DNA of 37,873 bases from a virus: IMG/VR virus record IMGVR_UViG_3300042368_001293, positions 1 through 37,873 of that record; one strand, given 5' to 3'. The notes below the pieces were generated by a model. It made no database searches. It had not been told where the DNA came from and saw only the letters and a program-made list of their open reading frames with translations. The position numbers were made by a program, and so were the translations under genes. Positions 13,183 to 22,100 of the stretch are shown in pieces. Within the stretch, counting starts at the first letter, position 1, and each line of letters starts with the position of its first letter.

Positions 13183-13232
13183 TTCTCAAAAAAAAGAGCC
13201 CGGAACCCTTGCGGTTGCTCAATCTGCACACA

Positions 13233-13254
13233 GGTTCGACTCCCCTCACCTCCA
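13233..13254 (+). other. Candidate attP core matching the 3' end of a tRNA-Ala or tmRNA gene
   Basis: GGTTCGACTCCCCTCACCTC followed by CA reproduces a T-loop (GTTCGAC), the 3' half of a T-stem (CCCCT) and an acceptor 3' strand CACCTCC with discriminator A. U at position 70 would pair with G3, the identity element for alanine charging, so tRNA-Ala or tmRNA is the likely target. The left half of the T-stem is absent here (ACAGG cannot pair with CCCCT), so this is not an intact RNA gene. That is what a phage-borne copy used for integration should look like. It lies between the two arm-repeat clusters and 127 bp before the integrase. Confidence 0.65.
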
Positions 13255-13296
13255 CTTTTTCGGACCCCGAAACCACGGTAGAATAAGGGTTCCAGC

Positions 13297-13325
13297 TTCT
13301 CAGGTTGTGCAAAATAGGGTATTCT
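13297..13325 (+). promoter_or_regulatory. Weak candidate promoter for the integrase gene
   Basis: TTCTCA (13297-13302), a 17-bp spacer and TATTCT (13320-13325) match the sigma-70 consensus at four of six positions each. The expected start falls at about 13331, at the edge of the right arm repeats, so integrase bound there would repress its own gene. The match is modest. Confidence 0.35.
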
Positions 13326-13333
13326 TGTGCCAC

Positions 13334-13366
13334 TGAACCGCCACTGAACCGCCACCGAACTGCCAC
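13334..13366 (+). repeat. Integrase arm-type repeats, right arm of attP (3 copies)
   Basis: Three head-to-tail 11-mers: TGAACCGCCAC (13334-13344), TGAACCGCCAC (13345-13355) and CGAACTGCCAC (13356-13366). A degenerate unit precedes them (13323-13333, sharing only GCCAC). They end 14 bp before the integrase ATG. Confidence 0.65.
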
Positions 13367-13380
13367 TCTGGGGAACAAGA

Positions 13381-14565
13381 ATGCCCGCAAATCCACAACG
13401 AACGAGAGCCGGAACCGTCCCCATCGTTTACCTCCCCGACCGGGACCGGTGGCAGTTGACCACCCACTCAAACGGCAAGCGGAAACGGACCTTCTACGAA
13501 ACTGAGAAGGACGCCCTCACTGCCTGGTCGAAGCACTGCCACCGGGTGAAACGATTCGGCTCCGGGTCCGGCGACTACTCCCCCGAGGATCACGCGGAGT
13601 TCCGGGAGGCGAAGCGGATCACCGGCGGCGAAGACCTTCGTCAGGTGGCCGCATTTTGGCGAGCGCACCACCCGGAGGGTCAGGACAGCGCCACCCTTCC
13701 CGAGGCCGCCAGCGCGTTTCTGGAGGCTCAGAAAGGGAAGGGGCTGTCGGTTCGCCACATGGCCGCCCTCACTCAGCACGTTGAGACCTTCGCTTCCTGC
13801 TTCGCCTCCCGCGAGGTGGCCGCCATCTCAGGCAATGACCTCCTCGATTGGCTCCGCGAACTCCGCTTCGAGCCGAGGACGGTGCGGAACTACGCCGGGA
13901 GCCTTCGGGCTTTCTTCAACTGGTGCAAGCGAAGGAACCTGATCACCGTCTCGCCGGGCGATGCGATCCATGAGGCAGACCTTCCCGCCGCGAGACCGAA
14001 GGCCAAGGGTGTCTTGTCGGTGGACCAGTGCGCGGCCATGATGCTCTACCTCGAAATGGAGCGCCCGAAGTACATCCCCTGGCACGCGCTCCAGCTCTTC
14101 GCCGGGATCCGGCGGGCGGAGGTGGGCAGACTCCGATGGGAGTGGATCGACCTCGACGCCAAGACAATCACCCTGCCGGGCTGGTCCGAGGGAAAGCGGG
14201 TTGTGAAAACGGGCGACGATTGGGCGCTGCATGACCTACCCGCGAGCCTCTGGCAATGGCTTCAAGCGTACCCCGGAACCGGAAAGATCCGCGTCCCCGG
14301 CAATGTCACAGTCGAGGCGATGCGTCAAAAAGACTTCCCCAAGCTCGGGATCCCGGAATGGCCCCAGAACGCGATGCGCCACACCTTCTGCACCATGCTC
14401 ATGTCCCTGCATGGTGACGCGGCGAAAGTCGCCAACTGGTCCCGGCACACCAACGCGGCCCAACTTTACCGGAGCTACGTTGCCAAGCTCGTCAGTCGGG
14501 ATGAGGCGGGGAGGTTTTGCAGGATCGCTCCCGCTATATCTCCTCGGCCTCAAACAGCACCCTGA
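13381..14565 (+). CDS. int: Site-specific tyrosine recombinase (phage integrase)
   Basis: A 394-residue tyrosine recombinase that should join attP to the host attachment site. The N-terminal region (about 1-60) would bind arm repeats. A SAM-like core-binding domain spans about 105-200 (..SVRHMAALTQHVETFAS...WCKRRNLI) and the catalytic domain about 210-380. Catalytic residues: R244 in AGIRRAEVGRLRW, R333 in NAMRHTF, H356 in SRHTN, and Y366 as probable nucleophile (LYRSYV; Y363 is the alternative). The usual His of HxxR is Asn (N330), a change I associate with integrases of Verrucomicrobiota and relatives. The gene lies beside the attP candidate. A GGGGA about 8 nt before ATG could serve as ribosome site. 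Confidence 0.93.
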   Translation: MPANPQRTRAGTVPIVYLPDRDRWQLTTHSNGKRKRTFYETEKDALTAWSKHCHRVKRFGSGSGDYSPEDHAEFREAKRITGGEDLRQVAAFWRAHHPEGQDSATLPEAASAFLEAQKGKGLSVRHMAALTQHVETFASCFASREVAAISGNDLLDWLRELRFEPRTVRNYAGSLRAFFNWCKRRNLITVSPGDAIHEADLPAARPKAKGVLSVDQCAAMMLYLEMERPKYIPWHALQLFAGIRRAEVGRLRWEWIDLDAKTITLPGWSEGKRVVKTGDDWALHDLPASLWQWLQAYPGTGKIRVPGNVTVEAMRQKDFPKLGIPEWPQNAMRHTFCTMLMSLHGDAAKVANWSRHTNAAQLYRSYVAKLVSRDEAGRFCRIAPAISPRPQTAP

Positions 14566-14863
14566 TCGCCTCGACGAGGTTCCCGGCGTTATGCTCCTCG
14601 GGCGTGACCCACTCCTCCCCGTCGTAGCCGTCCTGGTCCGCTCCCCGGTAGCCGAGCCCTTGAAGATGCAGCGGGAGTTCGTTCACGTTCCAAGGGCAAT
14701 GTGCGGAGCTGCTCCGCACTGTTCGTACCTGATCTGCACATTCTGAAATTTCGACCGTCTCCGGCGGCGGCGACTTTGCTTTCCGCTCGCACCAGACGCA
14801 CACCCTGCCGAGGGAGGGAATGCACATACAAATGTCGTCGGGCAGTGGGATCGCCCTTCTCAT
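14534..14863 (-). CDS. Small protein at the end of the lysis cassette, unknown function
   Basis: A 109-residue protein. Its ATG overlaps the stop of the tiny membrane protein as ATGA. Five Cys residues in the first half (CMCIPSLGRVCVWCERK, then SECADQ and AHCPWN) could bind metal or form disulfides. The acidic C-terminal half ends in a helix (NAGNLVEAIRVLFEAEEI). No signal peptide or lipobox is seen, so a spanin role is not supported. The stop lies 32 bp inside the convergent integrase gene. It is the last leftward gene before the integrase, and the coupling to upstream genes is the main support. Confidence 0.5.
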   Translation of the reverse strand: MRRAIPLPDDICMCIPSLGRVCVWCERKAKSPPPETVEISECADQVRTVRSSSAHCPWNVNELPLHLQGLGYRGADQDGYDGEEWVTPEEHNAGNLVEAIRVLFEAEEI

Positions 14864-14943
14864 GGGTCGTAAAGGCTGAGACCGACCACCATGGAAAGCA
14901 AATAGACTGCACCAAGCGTTCCAAAAATGACCTCGGGAATCAT
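14860..14943 (-). CDS. 27-residue single-pass membrane peptide in the lysis cassette
   Basis: A very short frame encoding MIPEVIFGTLGAVYLLSMVV plus GLSLYDP, essentially one membrane helix. Support comes from its signals: the ATG overlaps the endolysin stop as ATGA, a strong GAGGAGGAAAAGG lies just before it within the endolysin's last codons, and its stop overlaps the next ATG as ATGA. It could help holin function, act as a pinholin or antiholin, or be a lysis accessory peptide. Confidence 0.55.
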   Translation of the reverse strand: MIPEVIFGTLGAVYLLSMVVGLSLYDP

Positions 14944-15506
14944 GCCTTTTCCTCCTCGTTCATCTTTCGCCCGATCATCATCGACCGGTCCCAGCGGTTG
15001 ACGAGCCCCTTCCAGAGGTTGGTCCGCACGCCGACCTTCTCCCGCTCGTAGAGTTCCCGCATCTGCCGCAGGGTCGTGAGCAGGCGATTCGGCCCCTTTC
15101 CATCTGCGGCCTCCAGAGCCGCCCTGGTTCGCGGCCCCCACTGGGAGTCGATGAGGACGTGGATGCCAACCCGACGCAGTGCCTGCTGCACAATCCACGC
15201 CGATCCACCTGGCCCACGGTTGAAGGTCGTGTCGAGGACGTAGAACCGGACTCCGGGAGACAGGTCGATCCGGTCGAGGCCGGTCCCCTTCAGAGTCCAC
15301 TCCTCGATGTATTCGGCGCAGAGCGCCTCGCGCTCCTCGGGCGGGGCGGCCTTGATGCGTTCCAACGCCTCCGGGTGGTATCGCTCGTTGATGCCTGCGA
15401 TCTCGAAGCGTCCACCGCCGTCGTTTGCGGGCAGTTCGTAGAGGATCGGGTGCCCGTTGTTGTCTCGGCGGGCTTCGAGGTTGACGATGGCCAATCCGGC
15501 TGTCAT
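14940..15506 (-). CDS. Endolysin, glycoside hydrolase 108-like N-acetylmuramidase
   Basis: A 188-residue lysis enzyme that would cut peptidoglycan between N-acetylmuramic acid and N-acetylglucosamine. The N-terminal half contains an early acidic residue in NLEARRD (E11, likely catalytic) and the conserved glycine-rich stretch NDGGGRFEIAGINERYHP (about 28-45), typical of the GH108/ZliS family. The C-terminal part from about residue 85 (RFYVLDTTFNRGPGGSAWIVQQALRRVGI....DSQWGPRTRAAL) is the peptidoglycan-binding domain 3 found in the same proteins. There is no signal peptide, so release depends on the holin. The start overlaps the holin stop as ATGA. Confidence 0.85.
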   Translation of the reverse strand: MTAGLAIVNLEARRDNNGHPILYELPANDGGGRFEIAGINERYHPEALERIKAAPPEEREALCAEYIEEWTLKGTGLDRIDLSPGVRFYVLDTTFNRGPGGSAWIVQQALRRVGIHVLIDSQWGPRTRAALEAADGKGPNRLLTTLRQMRELYEREKVGVRTNLWKGLVNRWDRSMMIGRKMNEEEKA

Positions 15507-15676
15507 TCGCGGCGGCGCTTTTTGTCGAAGATCGACCAGAGGATCCCGCCGAGGCCGAGAATGGAGCCGACGAGAACTTCCTGCTCATTGGCGGCGATGG
15601 CCCCCTTCGAGGCGAGAGCCCCGGCGACAAGGGTGAGAACGTGACGAACCAGACCGAAGACAATGGGTGCTTGCAT
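15503..15676 (-). CDS. Probable holin
   Basis: A 57-residue protein (start MQAPIVFGLVRHVLTLVAGA) with two hydrophobic helices (about 5-23 and 35-50) separated by a short polar loop, and a strongly basic C-terminus (FDKKRRRE). This is the form of small class II phage holins, which permeabilise the inner membrane to release the endolysin. ATG at 15676 is preferred over a TTG at 15712: it sits 10 nt after the CTTTG-ACG-CAAAG dyad, matching the second copy of that element. The endolysin overlaps its stop as ATGA. Confidence 0.75.
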   Translation of the reverse strand: MQAPIVFGLVRHVLTLVAGALASKGAIAANEQEVLVGSILGLGGILWSIFDKKRRRE

Positions 15677-15686
15677 GGAGGCATGG

Positions 15687-15724
15687 CTTTGCGTCAAAGC
15701 CGGAGCCGTCAAGCGTAACTTTTT
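15687..15724 (-). promoter_or_regulatory. Repeated promoter-like element, copy 2 (upstream of holin)
   Basis: Read leftward: an A5 run (15724-15720), CGCTTG (15715-15710), ten bases, then the perfect dyad CTTTGACGCAAAG (15699-15687) and CC, ending 10 nt before the holin ATG. It matches the copy at 2731-2766 in order and spacing. TTGACG occurs twice here, 17 bp apart, and could serve as a -35 box, but no clear -10 follows. Confidence 0.45.
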
Positions 15725-15733
15725 GGCGAAACC

Positions 15734-16159
15734 TTACGCTTCGAGAGCGTCGAGGCGGGCGTCGAGCACGACATCAGCGTCGAGGTAGTCCCTCTCGATT
15801 TCTTGAAGGATCAGCACGATTCGGTCGAGCCCGGACTCCAGCGCCTCGGCGGAGAGCCGCGAGCCCTGGACCAGGTTGACCGTCTGGGTGCGGGGAGTGA
15901 CCCGCTTGAACCTGATCTTGGAGCTTGTCGCCACGGCGGCGGCTGTCGTGGCCGATCCCCCGGTGATCCTGCCGTTGCCGTCCACCGTGGCAGTGAACGT
16001 GAACTGGTTGCTGTTGAGGGTCGTCGTCGCGCCCGCGTTGGTTGTGACGGTGACGACCAGGTGAGCTGCGTCGGCCAGAGGGAAGTTTGGGAGCTGGTAG
16101 GCGGTGACCGTCGAGTTGTTTCCGTCGAACGTAAGGGAGCTGGTGGTTTGGTTGATCAT
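15734..16159 (-). CDS. Free-standing T7 fibre (gp17) N-terminal-type anchor domain
   Basis: A 141-residue protein resembling the N-terminal virion-attachment domain of T7-type tail fibres. The beta-rich first part (LTFDGNNSTVTAYQLPNFPLADAAHLVVTV...) leads to IRFKRVTPRTQTVNLVQGSRLSAEALESGLDRIVLILQEIERD, which aligns by eye with the T7 gp17 segment ..LRRVTSTTDRLVDFTDGSILRAYDLN...HVAEEARD. In T7 this domain binds the tail adaptor/nozzle junction and continues into a shaft and receptor-binding tip. Here it ends after a short coiled-coil tail, so no fibre shaft is attached. It overlaps the giant internal protein as ATGA and precedes the holin, the same place as gene 17 in T7. Confidence 0.8.
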   Translation of the reverse strand: MINQTTSSLTFDGNNSTVTAYQLPNFPLADAAHLVVTVTTNAGATTTLNSNQFTFTATVDGNGRITGGSATTAAAVATSSKIRFKRVTPRTQTVNLVQGSRLSAEALESGLDRIVLILQEIERDYLDADVVLDARLDALEA

Positions 16160-19100
16160 GGGGTGTTGGGAATGAAGTTTCGGATGAGGGATTCCGCATC
16201 GCGGAGGACGTGAGAGAAGGAGGCGAGACCGGCGACGGTGTCGTTGAACAGTCCGCCCGCCATGAGCATGGTTTCGAGGTCGCGGAGCGGTTGCTCAAAG
16301 TCTCCCTCCAGCACCATGCCAAAGTTTTCCGGCGCTCTCACGATGGCTGCGGGAGCCTTGACGGGAGCGTCGAGGATGGAGCCGCTGGGTTTCCATTCCC
16401 CGGCGGCGGCGAAGATTGCGTCCTGCGCGATTTCCCCGAAGCCGGGGAACCCGTAGAGCGGTTCCGACGCCACGCTGAGAAGGATGCGGCGCATACCCCA
16501 CTCGTCCTCGCCCTCCTCGTCGTCGCGAAGATCGCGCCACGCCGTTCGGATCAGCGCCGAAAGGACGCCGTTGAAGACGATGACGTAGAGGAGCGCCCTG
16601 GCCAAGTCGCCGGAGGGCCGCTTGCCGCCCGTGTACGCGACGAGGGCCATGTTCTTCCGAGCCTCGGACGCGAACGCCCAGGCGACCCGGCCCAGTGGAT
16701 TGGTCGCGGTGGCCTCGAACAGGCTCCGCGTCCCCTGCCGCGTGGGCTGCGCGATTTCATCCACGATTCGCTCGGCCTCGTTGCGGGCGATCTCGGCGGC
16801 GGTCACGGGATCGACCCCGGCCTTGGTGGCCTTGGTCAACTGGTAGTCGAAGACCATGGCATAGGTTCCGGCGGTGAAGAGGGCGTCGGTCCCGGAAAGG
16901 AGTCGGCCCACGCGCTGCGCGGCGTGCTTGATCATGTTGGGCTTCCCGGCCCTGAGACCCTCCATCGCCACTTGCACCGAGGCTGGCATCTGGGCCAGAC
17001 GGCGTTGAATGTAGGGAGAGTTGAGAGCCTCGCCCCACCCGAGGTTCCCGGTGAGGAGCTTGGAGAGTCGGACGATGTAATCGCGGACAGGCATCTTGGC
17101 CGCCGCCGCCCCGAGCTGCGTCGTCTGAATTGCGAGCGTGCCGAGGCGACCGACAAGCTGTACCGCAGAGGCGCGACCCATGGCCGCTCCCAGCGCCTTC
17201 GTCAGGGCCAGGTGGGAGCCCGCATCGCGAACGCCACCCTGTGCAAACAAGTCGAGCCACGAACGCAACACCTTGGCCGCCTCCTGTCCGCTTGCCGCCT
17301 CGATGGCGTTGCCAACCTCCCGGTTGCCGAGGATCGCCTGCGCGTCACGGGAGAACACGGCGTAGGCTTTCCAATGGGCGAGCTGCTTCTTGTGGCCGAC
17401 AAAGACCTCGACGGCATTGCGGAAGTCCGGCTCGGCCACGACCTGCGCCCGCGTGCGGAGGCTGCCCGGCGTCATGCTTCCGTTGCTCATGGTCGAGCCG
17501 GTCACCGGGTCGGTCGTTTGCCCGCCGGGAGCCTGCTGCGGCTTGACGGTGAGCGGGGAGTATTTGTCGTTTCGCGGGAGATTGATCCCGTTGAGTTCGC
17601 GGAAGATGGGGTTGAGGGTCTCGTATTCCCCCGCGTATTGATCGGTGAGGTAGTCCATCACCGCCAGCGCCTCGGTCGAGAGGTTCTTTTCGATCTCAGC
17701 GATGAAGGTTTCGTCGTAGGACCAGGCCGAAACGATCTTCCCGTTTTCATCACGCTTGCCCCGCATGTGCCGCTTCCCGTCCTCCTGCCGCCACATCAGC
17801 AGGGCGGTGACGCCTTCAAGTTCGGACATCTTGCCGCCTGCCTTGGTCTCGAAGGAGGGCTGTGACAGCTTCCACTGGAGCTTCTCCCCGCCGAGACGGG
17901 AGCCCCCGAGTTCGCGGAACAGTTCGTCAAGCCCGTCGAGGACGGCCTGCACTTCGTCGAGCTTCTTGGCCTCGGCCTCGCGTTGTGCGTCGGAGAACCA
18001 AAGGGTCCACTTCGATTCGGCTCCCATGGCGAACCCGGCGACCTGCTCGAAGTTGAAGAGCGAGAGGAACCACTCCTTCCACTGGCCGGACAAACCGGCA
18101 TCCTGCTGGGCCTTCACGACCCGCTCGGGGCGGCTCCCGAGTTTTCCGGTCCCGGCGATGATTTCCGCACGGACCTCCGCCCGCCGTTCGCGCTCTTGGG
18201 CGATGCGCTCCTTCTCGGCCAGGTAGCCAACACGCCAGACTTCCTCCCCCGCATCGACTGCGGCGGTTCGCCGGGCTGCGTCCGCGTTCTTCCAATCCGA
18301 GAAGAGCCGGACTAGGTTGGCCTCGATCTTGGCGTGAGCCTCGGCCTCGGCGCTGAGTTCACCCTTCCCGATCCGGTCTTCGAGCATGGTTGCCCACGCC
18401 TCCGCCTGGTCGCCGTCCCACAGGAGCGCCTCCTTGAGCCGGTCGAAGAGGTCGTGGATGTCAGCGCCCGCCTTGCCTTTCGGTTTCTTCCCGGCGGCAT
18501 CTCGAACCGGCTCGGCTTGCTTGAAGAGTTTCTTCCGCCGGGTCTCCGCTTCCTTCCGGAGCCACTTCTCGACCTCGATGTCGATCTTTTTCACCCGCGC
18601 CTCGATCTCATCGAGCATGGCATCGGGATCGGTGAGCTTCGCGATGGCGACAAACCCGCCGATCTTCCCGCGAACCTCGGCAGGGAGCGCACGCAGGATC
18701 GCGTCGAGGGTCCGGAGGTGACCGATCATGACCTCCTTCGGTGCCTTCTTCTTCTCGCGCACCTTCTGCGCCTTCCACTTCTCAGCCAGGGACTGAGCCT
18801 CCGACCGTGCCGCCTGACGATCCACCGGAGGAAGTGCCTCCTGCTCCTCGGGTGAGTTCGCGTTGAATGTCTCGCGGAGGAGACGGTCATACTCGAATGC
18901 CTCGATGCTCCGCGCCTCACGGTCGATGCTCGCGATGCTCCGCTTCGACTGGAGGATGTAGGGAAGCACCTCGCGCAGCACCTTCGCTCCACGCTCGCGG
19001 GCCATTTCGCCAAGCTTCGGGCGCAGTTCCGGCGAGCGGACGAAGGGCGAGAACATGCTCGCGAACCGGGTGTCGATGTCCCCGGTGGTGCGGACTACGG

Positions 19101-22100
19101 AGAAACTCCCTCCTGCTCCACGATCTCCGCGCGACCCGTCTTGTCGAACTCCAGATCGAACACTTCCTGCGGCGTCAGTGCCTTGCCCAGAAGTGCCTCC
19201 CATGCCGCCTTCGAGTCGCGAATCACCGGAAGCCACTCTGGCCCATTCGGGGGGAGTGATTCCCAGTCCAATGATTTGAGATCTTGCAGAGTCAGCATCG
19301 CTTGCAGTTTGCCAGATTTTAGTGATTTGAGCAATGAAATTCTTGTCCCGCTTCCTGATGTCAGTGAAGAGACCTCTGATCGCTTCCCAGGTGATGGACT
19401 GCATCTGTCTGGGCATGACACCCCTCTCTGCTGCCGCTTCTCGGAGAGCTTCGTGGAAAAGCCAGTAGAGACCGGAATTCCCGCCACCGGCAACACCCGC
19501 CCCGCCGAAGTTCAACCCGACCAAGTAGCCCTTGTTCCCCATCGGATAAAGGACCGCAGCATTCACGGCATGGGTGTCCACCGTTGCGTCTCCGTAGGGG
19601 GATGTCGGCGAAACGATGTTGTTGTAGAAGTTGCGGATCTTGTGTTCCGTCCCAAGGACGCGGGAGATGTTTTCGAGGCTTCCGTCCTCGAAGATGGAGA
19701 TCGCTTTTTCGATGAACGCATACGACTGCCAGACGAGCGTCTTGTTGCTTCCGTCGAGGTTCTTCCTTGTCCCCATTGACTCTCCTTCCGGTGAAAGAAC
19801 ATCGTGATCGAGACCGTGAACGTGCGTTGACATCAGGCGAACTGCGACCGATGCAGTCTTCCTTCCTTCGGGCGATCTGTCCTCCAAGAGTTGAGTGATG
19901 GAATTTCCCTCGATTGCAGCAAACGCGACCCGGATCGCGTCTGGATTTTCCGCCGCGTTGAGCATGGTCTGCATGGCCCCACCCATCTCTGATTCCAGGA
20001 TCGTCGTGTTCCGGTGGTTTGCCATGACGTCGGCAAATCGTTGTCCCATTGCGACGTTCTGGAACCAGTCCTTCATCGGACTGAACACTGCGATGATGGA
20101 AGAGGCTTGCTCTACCGTGACGGAAAAATTGTCCCGGATCCCTTCGGCGAGCAATCGCGCCCCATCATACCAGTGGGTGGATCGGATGACGTAGTCCGCA
20201 GACAGGTCATTGAAGGCATCGTAAAGTGCGAGTAGGTTCTTCTTTTGAAAGTCGATGAACGCTCGCATCCGCTTTTCGGGATTGCGAAACTTCGTGATGA
20301 ACTTCGGGAGCGGCACCTCATCGACAAAATGAGTGACCATTGCCATCTGCTTCTCCAGTTCCTTCGGAGAAACCGTGGAAATACCGTCGTTCGTGTCCTG
20401 AGTGGTCGGCTTTACTTTTCCCTGCCACGCAGTGCCGACCCTGCTTCCGTCGTTTTTGGGATCCTCCTTTGCGATCTCATCGAATCGAAGAGTGGAAAAC
20501 GTGATCTCATCCCTCGTCTGGTCGAACCGTTGCGATAGCGGGATGACGTTGCCGGATTCGTCGTAGGTTACGGGATCGGCGGATTGATGCCACTTTGCAT
20601 ACGCCACAACTCCTCTACGCATTTCCCGTGAGCTTTCGTTGTCTGGGTATCCCGGCGGAATAGAAACGTCATCCAATGTATTGATTTCGGCGAGTATTCC
20701 ATTGGTGTCCCACAACCAGTCGGCAAGCTCTTTTCTCTGAAAATCACTAAGATCTGCGGGCATCCACGGATGCGCTCCGCCGAACCGATTTTGGTAGTCC
20801 CAGATATCACCTCCGTTTTCGATAACTTTTTGGACAGACCTCCCATTTAAAAAATCATCTGGGTCTACGATCTCATTATTGCCCCACATCAAAGTAGAGA
20901 AAACTTCTCTCGCCAGACCGCTAGACGGTTTAGCCGCCTCATCCACCATCCGCTGCAACTCCTCGCGGTTCGCCTCGGGGTCTTTCGCGAGTTCCAGGTA
21001 TCTCCGGTCCTGCTCGCTCAGGCGCATGGTCGAGAACGTGACGTTTTCAACGCGACTCCGCAGCATCGCAGTGCGCCGACGTTCGTAAATCTCTGCCGCC
21101 TCTTTTGCGGCATCCTCGATCTGCTCGTCGGTGATCCCTTCTTGAATCGCCCAGCTCCCGTATTCGCCGCCGGTGTGATTTTTCGCGTAAGCACCGAACG
21201 TCCCATACGTCTCTCGAAGTTCGTCAACCATGCCTCTGCTCGACCGAATCTTCCCGGTCCACTCATACCATAGGGTGACAAGTTCGGATTCCGGGAACGT
21301 GGGATCCTCCTCCTCATCGCGAGAAATCACGGGTGCCCCTTTGTAGGGCAGGAACGTCTGTTCTGAATCATCACCCTCGTCCATTCCGTCGAGGTCGGAT
21401 TCCGCCCGCTCCAAAAGGATTTCAAGCTCGGCCTCCAGGTCGGCGACACCTTCGGTTTGCCCCGCCTCATACATGCTGTCGATGCGTTGCATGAGTGCCT
21501 GGATCCGCTCCACAGGAACCGGAGACATGGTCGAGAACGTCTGCTCATCCAGAAACTCAACGCCCATGTCCTTGGCGATACCTTCGCCCTCCTTGATTAC
21601 AGTGCGCTCGAACTGCCCTTGCTCGGTCACGCCGATGGACTTCGCGAGGAACGTCTCCAGATCCCCGTCGAACGTCTTGTCCCGGCGGGCCTTCTCGATC
21701 ATGGCGGCGCGGCGATAGACGGCCTCGAAGAGGCTGGCATACCCGGTCAGCACCGCCCCGAAGTCGCCCCGGAGGGCGTCGGCAATGCTTTTTCGGAACC
21801 GGCTGGAGAACACCCTGCCCTGATCGCCAGACTTCGACCGGCCCGCCAGGTAGCCCTGCACCATCTTGCTATAGGCTTCGACGATGTCCTGGTCCTTGAT
21901 CTGCGATTCTTCCTTGATGCTGGCGCGGAACAGGGTGTCCCCGCTCGTCGCCTCCCATTGCCGGAGCGCCCCGATCATCCACCGCCGGAGGCCCAGCTCG
22001 CGGATCATGAACTTCGCGTCTCCCTCGGCGGTTTCCTCAAAGAGGGTGAAGGGTGTCGCGCCTTGGTAGAGCCGCACCGTGTTGCGAACGACCCGGTCCC

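Noticed and set aside
13215-13260. An intact tRNA gene ending at 13254
   Set aside because: Only the 3' part is present: the T-stem 5' strand (ACAGG) cannot pair with CCCCT, and no anticodon or D arm can be formed upstream. It is treated as an attP core instead.
13106-13471. Leftward open frames across the attP region
   Set aside because: They repeat VAVRWRF because they translate the 11-bp arm repeats, cross the integrase start, and look like no protein. The region is better explained as an attachment site.
14101-14863. Intrinsic terminator between the convergent integrase and lysis genes
   Set aside because: The genes overlap by 32 bp, and no GC-rich hairpin with a T-run was seen on either strand.
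14944-15684. Longer frame upstream of the 27-residue peptide, giving a 274-residue protein
   Set aside because: The extension is a Pro/Arg/Ser-rich shadow of the holin and endolysin genes. Only the last 27 codons have a ribosome site and stop/start overlaps.
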